Shown piece after piece: positions 36,651 through 46,215 of a DNA stretch of 64,000 bases. Location: positions 1,534,001-1,598,000 of the forward strand of contig NZ_CP117229.1 in assembly GCF_028596125.1 (NCBI RefSeq). Reading direction: 5' to 3'. Every line of letters begins with the position of its first letter. Positions within the stretch are counted from its first letter, which is position 1. The notes below the pieces were generated by a model. That model ran no database searches, was not told where the DNA came from, and saw only the letters and a program-made list of their open reading frames with translations. The position numbers and the translations under genes were made by a program. Source of the DNA: Listeria innocua (lineage in GTDB: Bacteria > Bacillota > Bacilli > Lactobacillales > Listeriaceae).

Positions 36651-38264
36651 TTAAATCAAATGAAGTTTTTTACGAATTTTATACATCCGGTCACCTAGAA
36701 TATAGTTTAATAGCCCTACTTTTGCAGCTAAAAAGGCATAAATATAAGCCCCCACTCCAGCTGATATAAAAACAATTACTAATGCAGTAAATCGTGCATG
36801 CGGATTTAAGAATAATGCAAGCCCATGATAAATGAGCCAAACACTAACTAACATCACAAAACTTATTCCAAGAATTAACACCAGACGTCTAATAATATAC
36901 TTAAATGAATAATGAGCATATTTTTTAATAATAAAAATGGTGAACAGCACAGAAACAATGTAACCAAGTCCGGTCGCAAGTGCGCCACCTTTTGCACCAA
37001 GAAGTAAAATTAGCGGCATTTGTAGTACGGATTTTGTTAGTAACCCGAGAAGTAAACTAAGTACTGTATAACGTTGCTCGTCAATCCCTTGTAGAATCGC
37101 AGCAGTGACACTAAATAGCGAGAAGAAAATTGCAAATGGAGCGAAAAAGCTTAGCAACATGGATCCATCAGCGTTATAACCATAAAATATCGTATAGAGC
37201 GGATCGGCCAAGAGTGCTATTCCTAAACAAGCTGGCACGACTAAAAATAGCAATACTTGGAAAACAGCTGTTAGATGATGATGCACTTCGCGAATCCGAC
37301 CTTTATGAAATGAAGCAGCCACGAGCGGAACGAGCGTCATCGAAAACGCCAAAGCCAATGTCCCCGGAATCATAATGATTTTTTGAACAGAAAAGTTGAA
37401 AATAGAAAGTAAATCTTCCGCTGCCTTCCCGGGCATGCCATCGTATGTCAAAACACGCGCAAAGGTGAATAAATCAATTTGTTGATATAGTGACATCGCC
37501 ATTCCTACTATAATGAAAGGCACTGCTGAGATTGAGATTTCTTTTAATAAATGTAACGTCGACACTTGTAATTTATTTTCACTACCGGCAATCATTTTCT
37601 GAATACCGGGTTTACGTTTTCGGTAATACCACAGTAAACAAATTAAACTGAAGAAAGCTCCGACAAAAGCCGCAAATGTCGCTAAGCTCATTGCTGTTAC
37701 AAGACTTCCACCAATAAGATGAAGCACAATATACGTACTTGCAAGCAGGAAAACGATTCTTGCTACTTGTTCAATTACTTGCGATACAGCAGAGGGTCCC
37801 ATTGAATGAAACCCCTGGAAATAACCGCGAAGTAAGCTCATTACTGGAATAATAAGTAACGCAAAACTCACTGCACGAATAACGGTTGTAATATCTTGAA
37901 TGCTCGTTCCGCCACTAACCTCTTGCATCCCAGCTAAAAGCGGTGCAAAAATATACATAATTAAAAAACTAATAATCCCGGTAAATATCATCAAATATGT
38001 ACTAGACCTATATAATCTTTGGCTTAAAGCATATTCATTTAGCGAATTATATTTAGAAATGTACTTAGCAACTGCTAATGGAACTCCAGCTGTCGCAATA
38101 TTTAAGAAGATTTGGTAGGGAACATATCCGTATTGATAAAGAATCGTTGCCTGTTCCCCGCCAGCAATCCAGTAAAATGGAATAACATATAAAATCCCTA
38201 AAATTTTCGATAATAAAGTTCCCGCAGTAAGTACGGCCGTTCCTCGCATTAATTTTGAACTCAT
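36651..38264 (-). CDS. MurJ/YtgP-type lipid II flippase paralogue (proximal)
   Basis: 537 residues, about 14 transmembrane helices, same length as its downstream neighbour. Conserved blocks are KLMRGTAVLTAGTLLSKILGILYVIPFYWI, RGYFQGFHSMGPSAVSQVIEQ and ILQGIDEQRYTVLSLLLGLLTKSVLQMPLI. Differences concentrate in loops and in the helix around 220-260 (PGIQKMIAGSENKLQ). ATG ten bases after GAGGT. A terminator lies between it and the second copy, so dosage may be set separately. Confidence 0.87.
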   Translation of the reverse strand: MSSKLMRGTAVLTAGTLLSKILGILYVIPFYWIAGGEQATILYQYGYVPYQIFLNIATAGVPLAVAKYISKYNSLNEYALSQRLYRSSTYLMIFTGIISFLIMYIFAPLLAGMQEVSGGTSIQDITTVIRAVSFALLIIPVMSLLRGYFQGFHSMGPSAVSQVIEQVARIVFLLASTYIVLHLIGGSLVTAMSLATFAAFVGAFFSLICLLWYYRKRKPGIQKMIAGSENKLQVSTLHLLKEISISAVPFIIVGMAMSLYQQIDLFTFARVLTYDGMPGKAAEDLLSIFNFSVQKIIMIPGTLALAFSMTLVPLVAASFHKGRIREVHHHLTAVFQVLLFLVVPACLGIALLADPLYTIFYGYNADGSMLLSFFAPFAIFFSLFSVTAAILQGIDEQRYTVLSLLLGLLTKSVLQMPLILLLGAKGGALATGLGYIVSVLFTIFIIKKYAHYSFKYIIRRLVLILGISFVMLVSVWLIYHGLALFLNPHARFTALVIVFISAGVGAYIYAFLAAKVGLLNYILGDRMYKIRKKLHLI

Positions 38265-38348
38265 AATTTCTATTACCTCAATTGATTTTTTCTTTTAAGT
38301 CTGTCTGTTATATATGTTTATGTAAAAATCATTCTTACATTACTACTT

Positions 38349-38786
38349 TTAACGCATTCTTCTAAGATTTAAAATACAAGTTACACTCAAGGCAAGTAGC
38401 ACTGCTGGTAAAATAAGCGAAACAAAGTTCACACCACTATTAATCATTGATAAAACGACACCAAGAATGGTAAACGCACCATATAAATAAAAAACAAGCG
38501 GTGTAATTATAATGCCTTTTCTAAGTTTGTTATAAGAAAGAAATAGCATAATCGTAAATGCGATACAAATAACAGCCATTATCGTTGTCGTCATAATCGT
38601 ATTTTGAACGACAGCGGTTGCATTTGCATTAGCAAGTACTTCTTTTCTTTGTTGTAGAGCAATAAGTCCCACAATAGAAACGCTACTTAATACGGCTTGG
38701 ATAGTAGATACAATCGCTATCCCAAGTGTTACATTTTTCGTGTTATTGAGCATTCTTGCATGCTCTGGTTTTACTTCAACAGACAT
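38349..38786 (-). CDS. Four-helix membrane protein of unknown function
   Basis: 145 residues with four hydrophobic segments (about 19-42, 62-83, 92-112 and 117-138), short hydrophilic ends and a basic tail RRMR. The first loop is QQRKEVLANANATAVVQ. ATG eight bases after GAGGAG. It is 70 bases after trpA with no terminator seen, so it may be the last gene of the trp transcript; a weak promoter (TAAAGT) in the gap is also possible. No family recognised. Confidence 0.75.
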   Translation of the reverse strand: MSVEVKPEHARMLNNTKNVTLGIAIVSTIQAVLSSVSIVGLIALQQRKEVLANANATAVVQNTIMTTTIMAVICIAFTIMLFLSYNKLRKGIIITPLVFYLYGAFTILGVVLSMINSGVNFVSLILPAVLLALSVTCILNLRRMR

Positions 38787-38856
38787 CCTTACAACTCCTC
38801 TTTAACATTCTATACACCAGACTTTACCATATTTAAAGAGAAATTGTAAGTAGTAA

Positions 38857-39630
38857 TTAGTTTTCGATTTGAACTTCTGCTGCATTTTGTAAAAACGTAC
38901 CTAGCTCCCTCGTTTCCCCGTCATGCAACATTTGTACGACCTTACTTCCAATAATCACACCATCACAAACACGCGCAAATTTTTCCACATGTTCTATAGA
39001 AGAAACTCCAAAACCTGCAAGAACAGGAACAGGGCTAATACTTTTTAAATAAGCTAAATGGGTATCAATATGCGTATTAAATTCATTTCTTACGCCCGTT
39101 GTTCCGTTGACTGTTACGGCATAAATAAAACCTTCTGCTTGGTTAGCTATTTCTTCTAAGCGCTCTTTCGGACTGGTTAATGAAACAAGCGGGATAAGCG
39201 CAATATCTGTTCCTTTTAGTTCGGGTGTAATAAGCGTACGATGTTCATAAGGTAAATCAGGAATAATAAGTCCTTTTACAGGTGTTTTTTGAACCATTTC
39301 GATAAATTTTGGAATACCTAAATGAAAAATCGGATTAATATAGCTCATAATAATTAGTGGAATTTGCACCTTACTTGTGGCTAATTTAGTTAAAATTGCT
39401 TCTAAACTAACTCGTTCTTTTAATGCGCGTAAACCAGCAAGTTGAATAACAGGGCCGTCAGCAACTGGATCAGAAAAAGGAATCCCAATTTCAATCGCGC
39501 TTACGCCTGATTTTTCTAGGAATAATAGTTGTTCTTCTAGATTATCTAAACCACCATCGCCGCCCATAATATAAGTTACTACAGAAGCATGGTCTTTATT
39601 CGCCAATTTTTTTGTTAATGTTTTAGTCAT
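38857..39630 (-). CDS. trpA: Tryptophan synthase alpha chain
   Basis: 257-residue TIM barrel cleaving indole-glycerol phosphate to indole. Catalytic motif [19 protein letters not shown] includes the Glu and Asp acids; phosphate binding is FGVSSIEH and VIIGSKVV. Last enzyme gene of the operon; its ATG overlaps the trpB end by eight bases. Confidence 0.96.
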
Positions 39631-40825
39631 TAGTTTGCCCCTCCAATCGTTCTTTTAGTTGATTAACATCTTTATCCCCGCGACCAGATAGGCATACAAC
39701 CATACTTTCATCCGGACGCATCTGGCTTGCAAGTTTCACAGCATAACTAATGGCATGCGAACTTTCAAGTGCTGGAATAATCCCTTCTGTCCGGCATAAA
39801 AGTTGAAAAGCTTCGACTGCTTCATCATCTGTAACAGAATGATACTCAGCGCGACCTAAATCACGGAAAAAACTATGTTCCGGCCCAATACCAGGATAAT
39901 CTAATCCCGCGGAAATCGAGAAAGCTTCAAGGATTTGTCCATTTTCGTCTTGTAAAACATCCATCATTGCCCCGTGCAAAATGCCAATCTCGCCTTTAGA
40001 AATCGTGGCTGCATGGAACTCTGTTTCAAGACCATGACCAGCAGCTTCTACGCCGTGCATTTGAACAGAAGAATCATCCACAAACGGATAAAATAAGCCC
40101 ATCGCATTACTGCCACCACCTACACAAGCCACAATCGCCTCAGGTAACTTACCTTCTTTCTCTAGATGTTGTTTACGTGCTTCTGTCCCAATGACACTTT
40201 GGTAATCACGAACAATTTCTGGGAACGGATGGGGCCCAAGAACAGATCCCATAATATAATGCGTATCTTCCACATTCGCCACCCAGAACCGCAGTGCTTC
40301 ATTTACGGCATCTTTCAAAGTACGGCTGCCAGCTTTCACGCTGACAACTTTTGCGCCAAGTAACTCCATTCTAAATACATTAAGCGATTGACGTTTAACA
40401 TCTTCTTCTCCCATGAAAATAGTACATTCCATGTTAAAAAGTGCTGCTACTGTCGCTGTAGCTACACCATGTTGCCCTGCTCCAGTTTCTGCCACTACTT
40501 TTTGTTTGCCCATTTGCCGCGCAAGTAATGCTTGACCAATCGTATTATTGATTTTATGCGCACCAGTATGATTTAAATCTTCTCGTTTTAAATAAATTTT
40601 AGCCCCGCCAGCATAGGCAGTAAGTTGTTCCGCAAAATAAAGCGGCGTTTCCCGGCCTACATATTCTTTTAAATAGTAATTTAATTCTTTTTGAAAAGCT
40701 GCATCTGTTTTAGAAGCTCGGTAAGCTTCATCTAATTCTTTCACTGCTTTCATTAAAGTTTCAGGCACAAATCTGCCACCAAATTTTCCGTAAAAACCAT
40801 TTTCATCAGGTGCTTGATATGTCAT
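39623..40825 (-). CDS. trpB: Tryptophan synthase beta chain
   Basis: 400-residue PLP enzyme condensing indole with serine. Starts [18 protein letters not shown] lysine in [17 protein letters not shown]; phosphate-binding [22 protein letters not shown]. Standard TrpB1 type with TrpA partner. Starts one base inside the trpF stop. Confidence 0.97.
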
Positions 40826-41436
40826 TATTTTCCAACTCCTTTTGCTGTTTTAATGAAGATTTTAATTTTTTCAGGATCTTTTTCACCATTCGTTTCTACG
40901 CCGGAAGAAATATCAACGGCATATGGTTCAAAGCGGTTAATAGCTTCTTTCACGTTTTCGACATTTAAGCCACCAGCAATAATCAATTTATTTTTTATAA
41001 GTAAATCACTATTTACTTTATCCCAATCAAAAGTTTTCCCGCTGCCGCCCTCGTATTCTTCTGCCGGAGCATCAAGTAAGATATAGGCATTTGAATAATC
41101 ATTTATATTGTTAGGAAGTTTGCCCTCTTTAACTGGAAAAGCTTTAATTACTTCGGCATCGGTGCGGTCTGCTTGCTCGGTCGGTTCTTGTCCATGGAGT
41201 TGCACGATGTCTAGTGGTACGCCTTTAATAGCAGCAGTCAACTCATCTTCAGTCGGGTTAACAAAAACGCCAACTTTCTTAATATTAGGTGGGATGTTTT
41301 TAGCTAACTGGTGTGCTTGTTCAATCGTAACTTGGCGTTTACTTTTCGCAAAAACGAAACCAATCATATCCGCACCATTCTCAACTGCTGCTTTTACATC
41401 GACACTTTTTTTCAATCCACAAATTTTTACAATCAT
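40825..41436 (-). CDS. trpF: Phosphoribosylanthranilate isomerase
   Basis: 203-residue barrel enzyme. MIVKICGLK carries the catalytic cysteine; [36 protein letters not shown] (catalytic aspartate) and the phosphate loop GGLNVENV and DISSGVE are intact. Overlaps trpC by four bases and touches trpB. Confidence 0.96.
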
Positions 41437-42191
41437 CGTTTCACCTTCAAACTTTCTGCTGCTTTTTGTGGAGTTTTGTCTCGCATAAGCGCTTCTCCAA
41501 CAAGTACCGCATTAAATTCTTTACTCACTCGATTAACATCATCTGCCGTTTTAAAACCCGATTCACTAATGAAACATGCCTCCGTTGAAAAATCATTCGC
41601 AACCATTTCGCTTACCGCAATATCTACTTCAAACGTGTGCAAATTCCGATTATTCACTCCAATTAATTTAGCTCCAATTTTTTGCGCGAGAGCTAATTCG
41701 TCCCGGTCATGAACTTCTACTAATACTTCCAAATCAAGGGCACTCGCTTGTTTAAAAAGTAAGGCTAGCTCATCTTCTGTAAGAGCTGAAATTATTAGTA
41801 ACACAACCGTTGCTCCAGCATTTCGAGCGCGAATTAATTGTTTTTCACTAATAATAAAATCTTTACACAGTACTGGAATTGCTACGTTTTTCGCTACTTC
41901 TCGTAAATCTTCAATCGATCCTTTAAAGAAAATCGGGTCGGTTAATACAGAAATCATACCTGCTCCAGCTGCCTCATACGATTTTGCTTGAGCGACTGGG
42001 TTCACATCCATATTTATTTCACCTTTTGAAGGCGAGGCGCGTTTTACTTCCGCAATAAGTTGCATTTGTTCCGTATTTTCTTTTAAAAAATCATAAAACG
42101 AATAAGTTTTCCGTTTTTCTGCTACTTGTTCTAATGGCATTTCAGCTACCTCTACTGCTTTTTGAGCTAAAATTTCTTCTAAAAATGTCAT
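41433..42191 (-). CDS. trpC: Indole-3-glycerol phosphate synthase
   Basis: 252-residue barrel. Motifs [15 protein letters not shown] (catalytic Lys, Glu), [30 protein letters not shown] and [11 protein letters not shown] are all present. Overlaps trpD by four bases. Confidence 0.96.
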
Positions 42192-43207
42192 TTCGCTAGC
42201 ACCTCTTTTTGATAAGTAATTAAATCTTGCAATTTTTGTTTAGCTAGACCACTTCTAACTAGGTCGCGGGCTAAATCAACGCCTTCTTTTACTGTTTTTA
42301 CTTTGCCATTTGCGAATAAACCAAATCCGGCATTTAGCAAAACAGTGTCTAAATAGGCACCAGGTTCGCCGTCAAGTACACTACGAAGAATTGCTGCATT
42401 TTCTTTTGCATCCCCGCCCCTAATTGCTTCTAGTGGGTAGCTAGCTAAACCGACTTCTTCAGGTTTTAGTGTATATAAGTGAACTTCCCCGCTTTCATAT
42501 AATGCGTAATGATTTTCACCGGCTAGAGAAGCTTCATCCATAAAGCCCGCCCCATTTAAAACTACGGCCCGTTTTCGTCCAAGTTGTCCTAAAACTTCCG
42601 CAGTTTGTCTGATTAAATCACGACGATAAATGCCCATTAATTGTGTTTCGAGATGAACCGGGTTGGTTAAAGGTCCAATCAAGTTAAAAATGGTTGGTGT
42701 CCCAAGTTCTTTCCGAACGTCCATCACGTATTTCATATTAGGGTGAACATGTGGTGCGAATAAAAAGGCAATTCCTACTTTTTCAAGTAAATAAGTCATA
42801 TCTTCAGGACGCATATTAATATCAATCCCTAATTCCTGACAAACATCCGCACTACCTGAACGACTAGAAATACTTCGATTCCCATGTTTCGCCACTGGAA
42901 TTCCTGCTGCTGCAAGGACGAATGCCGACGTTGTACTGATATTAAAACTATTCGATTTATCTCCACCAGTTCCGCAATTATCCATCGCAGTTCCAGCTGG
43001 GAAATCCACTTGAATCGCAACTTGCTGCATCGCTTCTGCTATTCCAGCCATTTCTTCTGCGGTTTCTCCTTTGACTTTAAGTGCCATTAGAAAGGCAGCA
43101 ATTTTCGTTTTTGAAAGACGTCCTTCAAAAATTTCTGTTGCAACGATATTCATTTCTGCTTTTGATAGATTTTTTTGGTCATATACTTTTTGTAATAAGA
43201 TTTCCAT
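42188..43207 (-). CDS. trpD: Anthranilate phosphoribosyltransferase
   Basis: 339 residues. PRPP and anthranilate motifs: [43 protein letters not shown], and [10 protein letters not shown]. The start lies 29 bases inside trpG, an overlap longer than the ATGA overlaps elsewhere in this operon; there is a nearby GGGAG. TrpG and TrpD remain separate polypeptides. Confidence 0.95.
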
Positions 43208-43784
43208 TTTCTCCCGCCCTTTCTACTATGTGAATAAAGTTTTCCATCATTTGTTTTCCGTCATTCGTGCCGATTGATTCTGGATGAAATTGCAATCCAT
43301 AAACCGGATAATTTTTCAGTTTCATCGCCATTACTTCCGCATCATCCGTCGCCACTGCTAATACTTCTAAGCAATCTGGTAAAGTATTTTTATCTACTAT
43401 TAAAGAGTGATAGCGCATCACAGGCATTTCTTTTGGCAAGTTAGTAAAAATGGCTCCACTTGTTTGCCGCATCAGCGAAACTTTACCATGACGAATGTGC
43501 TTTGCTCGTTTTACTTCTCCGCCAAATACCTCACCGATCGCTTGGTGTCCTAAACAAATCCCAAGTAGTGGTTTTTCTTTCGCAAATTTGAAAACAACTT
43601 CTTCCAAAAGTCCGGCTTCACTAGGTTTTCCTGGGCCGGGTGAAAGAACAATCCCATCTGCCAAAGCCGCATATTCCATTAAATCCACGGCATCATTTCG
43701 TTTTACTACGACATCACTGAACTCTGCCAAATACTGCTCTAGGTTATACGTAAAAGAATCATAGTTATCAATTAATAAAATCAT
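43179..43784 (-). CDS. trpG: Anthranilate synthase glutamine amidotransferase subunit
   Basis: 201-residue class I amidotransferase. Catalytic triad: Cys in LGICLGHQAIG, His and Glu in LQFHPESIGT; oxyanion loop SPGPGKPSEAG. Might also serve folate synthesis (PabA role) in this lineage, not testable here. Overlaps trpE by four bases. Confidence 0.95.
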   Translation of the reverse strand: MILLIDNYDSFTYNLEQYLAEFSDVVVKRNDAVDLMEYAALADGIVLSPGPGKPSEAGLLEEVVFKFAKEKPLLGICLGHQAIGEVFGGEVKRAKHIRHGKVSLMRQTSGAIFTNLPKEMPVMRYHSLIVDKNTLPDCLEVLAVATDDAEVMAMKLKNYPVYGLQFHPESIGTNDGKQMMENFIHIVERAGENGNLITKSI

Positions 43785-45145
43785 TCTCCCACCTCCAAAA
43801 GGGCTTTCGCTTTTTGTATTGTTTCCAAGTATTCACTCTCAGGTTCTGAATCATAAACAATTCCCGCGCCAGCTTGCACATAAGCTTTTCCATCATGGAG
43901 TACCATCGTTCTAATCGAAAGAGCAAAATCAGAATCACCATTTTTCGTTAAGTAACCTACCGCACCAGCATATGGTCCACGTTTTACATTTTCCCATTCA
44001 TAGATTCGCTCCATGGCTCTTATTTTTGGTGCTCCGCTAACTGTACCAGCTGGGAGCGTCGACCGAAGAGCATCCATCGCACTTAATCCTGGTTTTAATG
44101 TACCTTCAACAACGGAAACTAAATGCATCAAGAATCGGTAACGTTCGATTGTTAGATATACTGGTACATGAACCGAACCCGTTTCTGCAATTTTTCCAAT
44201 ATCATTACGTCCTAAATCCACTAACATTCTGTGCTCTGCAAGTTCTTTTTCATCGGATAATAATTCCGCTGCCAGCATTTCATCTTCTTGTTTTGTTGCC
44301 CCGCGACGCCTTGTACCAGCAATTGGATTTGTCGTAACAGTCCGCCCTTTCGTTTTAATTAAACTCTCTGGTGAAGAACCAATTAAGACCGTATCGCCAA
44401 AATCAATGAAAAAGAGATAAGGAGAAGGATTTAACAATCGTAATTTTCGGTAATAATCAAACGGCTCCACTGTAAAATCTGCCTCTAACCGCTGAGAAAG
44501 TACTATTTGAAAGAAATCGCCATCTTGAATATAGGTTTTCGCTTTTTTGACTAAGTTCATATACTCCTCTTTTGTATAATTGCTTTTGTAAGTCATTTTC
44601 GGAACTTGAACTGCTTTGTGTTCATCTTTTTTTGGTGTTGTAAGTTCTAAAAACATCGCTTCAAGTGCCTCATCCAGTTCTGCTTCACTTCTCCCAGAGT
44701 AGCAATTATCTTGCACTAAAATAAGTTCTTCCGCTTGATGATCCATGATGATAAAACTTTCATATATATAAAAACGAATATCTGGCATGTCCCGCGTTTC
44801 GACTGGAATGTCACCTAAATTTTCATAAAGTGCAATAACGTCATAACCAACATAACCAATTGCCCCTGAATCTAAAGGCAAGCTTTCTTCCTCCGTCTTT
44901 GCTTTTTCAATAAATAGTTCAATTTCTTTTAAAGGGTCTGTCACTATTTGAAGTGCCCCGTCTATATAATATTCATGTTGATATACTTTAATTTCATGTA
45001 CAGGATTGATAGCAATAATAGAATATCTCCCTGCCTCTGCATCTTTTGCAGCTCCTTCAAGTAAGCTTTTGCCTGTTCCGGAAAGACGTTGAAAGGCTAA
45101 AATCGCGGTTAATGTATCTGCATCCATTCTTTTCATTTTTCTCAT
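43781..45145 (-). CDS. trpE: Anthranilate synthase component I
   Basis: 454 residues, shorter at the N-terminus than typical 490-520-residue TrpE. The chorismate-binding C-terminal half is complete: FQIVLSQRLEADF, PSPYLFFIDFGDTVLIGSSPE, NPIAGTRRRG, DLGRNDIGKIAETGSV, LPAGTVSGAPKIRAMERI and QAGAGIVYDSEPESEY. The tryptophan feedback motif usually written LLES reads LLEG (G31). First gene of the operon, eight bases after a GGGA ribosome site and 27 bases after the proximal T-box terminator. Confidence 0.94.
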   Translation of the reverse strand: MRKMKRMDADTLTAILAFQRLSGTGKSLLEGAAKDAEAGRYSIIAINPVHEIKVYQHEYYIDGALQIVTDPLKEIELFIEKAKTEEESLPLDSGAIGYVGYDVIALYENLGDIPVETRDMPDIRFYIYESFIIMDHQAEELILVQDNCYSGRSEAELDEALEAMFLELTTPKKDEHKAVQVPKMTYKSNYTKEEYMNLVKKAKTYIQDGDFFQIVLSQRLEADFTVEPFDYYRKLRLLNPSPYLFFIDFGDTVLIGSSPESLIKTKGRTVTTNPIAGTRRRGATKQEDEMLAAELLSDEKELAEHRMLVDLGRNDIGKIAETGSVHVPVYLTIERYRFLMHLVSVVEGTLKPGLSAMDALRSTLPAGTVSGAPKIRAMERIYEWENVKRGPYAGAVGYLTKNGDSDFALSIRTMVLHDGKAYVQAGAGIVYDSEPESEYLETIQKAKALLEVGE

Positions 45146-45171
45146 TTAAATCATCCCTTCTTCATTAAAAT

Positions 45172-45216
45172 AAAAAAAGCCCTCTGAAAAAGCCTACTAT
45201 CATGCTTTTTCAGAGG
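45172..45216 (-). terminator. Regulated terminator of the proximal Trp T-box
   Basis: Thirteen-base stem CCTCTGAAAAAGC with its complement and seven T on the minus strand. Confidence 0.92.
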
Positions 45217-45415
45217 ACGAGTTATCGCGGTGCCACCTCATTTTAGGGGAATCCCCCTATCTCAGTGCTGCTTTTTTGCAGCTGCTCTATAACGGGAGCT
45301 CCCGTTCACCCCTACTTCAGTTCAAGGTATCACGCACAAGGCCCATTCCTATTTCATCTATTTATTAGCTCGCACCAAACGCTAACTCTCTTTGAAAATC
45401 GATGAAAAGTACTAT
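45172..45415 (-). ncRNA. Proximal tryptophan T-box leader
   Basis: T-box core GAGGTGGCACCGCG (minus strand, about 45226-45239), stem I region, and specifier UGG (complement of 45343-45345) in GGAATGGGCC. Its terminator precedes trpE. Second of two in series. Confidence 0.93.
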
Positions 45416-45445
45416 TCTTGTTTCATGTTTTCGTTTTATAAAATT

Positions 45446-45500
45446 AAAAAAGGGCCTCTCTCCAAGCCTAGCAAATATACTAGACAAGGACGAGAGACCC
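45446..45500 (-). terminator. Regulated terminator of the distal Trp T-box
   Basis: Long stem GGGTCTCTC ... GAGAGGCCC with a TTTTTT tail. Confidence 0.9.
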
Positions 45501-45735
45501 GTGGTACCACCTTGATTAACTGCAAAAACAGTTCACTTAATCCATCCAAATTCCGAATGGGCGCCTTGTGTAACGATAAGGCCTAATCGCTGCATCCTAC
45601 TAAGGAAATTCCTTTTCAAACCAGAGCTCAGAAGTCCATTCACATCATGTCCGCTACTGACTTTCACCAACCGTCAGCTCTCTAAAAACTTTCATCATGC
45701 TACTTACTCTTCATCAAAGCTATCATTTTTTACTT
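45446..45735 (-). ncRNA. Distal (promoter-side) tryptophan T-box leader
   Basis: Second complete T-box: core AAGGTGGTACCACG (about 45500-45513), stem I with GGTTGGTG, and specifier UGG (complement of 45636-45638) in GAATGGACTTC. Transcription must pass this terminator and then the proximal one to reach trpE. Confidence 0.93.
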
Positions 45736-45741
45736 GTATTC

Positions 45742-45770
45742 ATCTTACATAAGAACAAACGGAAAGTCAA
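45742..45770 (-). promoter_or_regulatory. Promoter of the trp operon
   Basis: TTGACT, 17-base spacer, TAAGAT on the minus strand, just before the distal T-box. Confidence 0.82.
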
Positions 45771-46032
45771 GAAAATAAAACCACATAAATCAAAATAGCA
45801 GTTAATAAACAACTAAGTAAAAAGAACTATCATAGAAAATCCCTCTATCCCCCTATTAATACAGGACATTATTAATAGTAAAAAAAAATCATTATCTTAA
45901 TTACCTTTTATTTACGAGTCAACTAGAGATGAAAATCCCCTTAAAACTATATGATAAAACCACTCATACAAACTATGCCTTATAGACTAAAAATTGCTTT
46001 CCCAGAAGGACTATCCGCTCATTTTCGTCTAT
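45771..46032. other. Gene-free stretch between the trp promoter and adhE control region
   Basis: AT-rich, about 260 bases. I see no open frame with a ribosome site, no repeat and no convincing promoter or operator. Confidence 0.5.
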
Positions 46033-46050
46033 TTGTGAATATTTTCACGT
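46033..46050. promoter_or_regulatory. Rex-type redox operator upstream of adhE
   Basis: TTGTGAATATTTTCACGT matches the Rex consensus TTGTGAAWWWWTTCACAA at all but the last two bases. It ends seven bases upstream of the adhE -35 box. NADH-rich conditions would release Rex and permit transcription (family knowledge). Confidence 0.82.
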
Positions 46051-46057
46051 GAAACAC

Positions 46058-46086
46058 TGGACAAACTTTTATTGATGGCTTATACT
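46058..46086 (+). promoter_or_regulatory. Promoter of adhE
   Basis: TGGACA, 17-base spacer, TATACT; leader of about 120 bases. Confidence 0.82.
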
Positions 46087-46115
46087 AACGGTGTAATCAA
46101 ATAAAACAAAAGAAT

Positions 46116-46202
46116 ATGGCACAGCAACAAGTCAAATTTTTTTGGATTATCAGGGACGTCAAAAGTCTACTATGGACATTTAGAGTCCCGCACAAATATT
46201 AG
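46116..46202 (+). other. Possible 28-codon leader reading frame before adhE
   Basis: An ATG frame starting MAQQQVKFFW runs the length of the leader and its TAG overlaps the AGGAGG of adhE (46201-46206). Two tryptophan codons are included. No good ribosome site precedes it. GGGAC and GTCCC inside it could form a stem. Chance occurrence is quite possible. Confidence 0.22.
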
Positions 46203-46215
46203 GAGGTTCTGGAAA

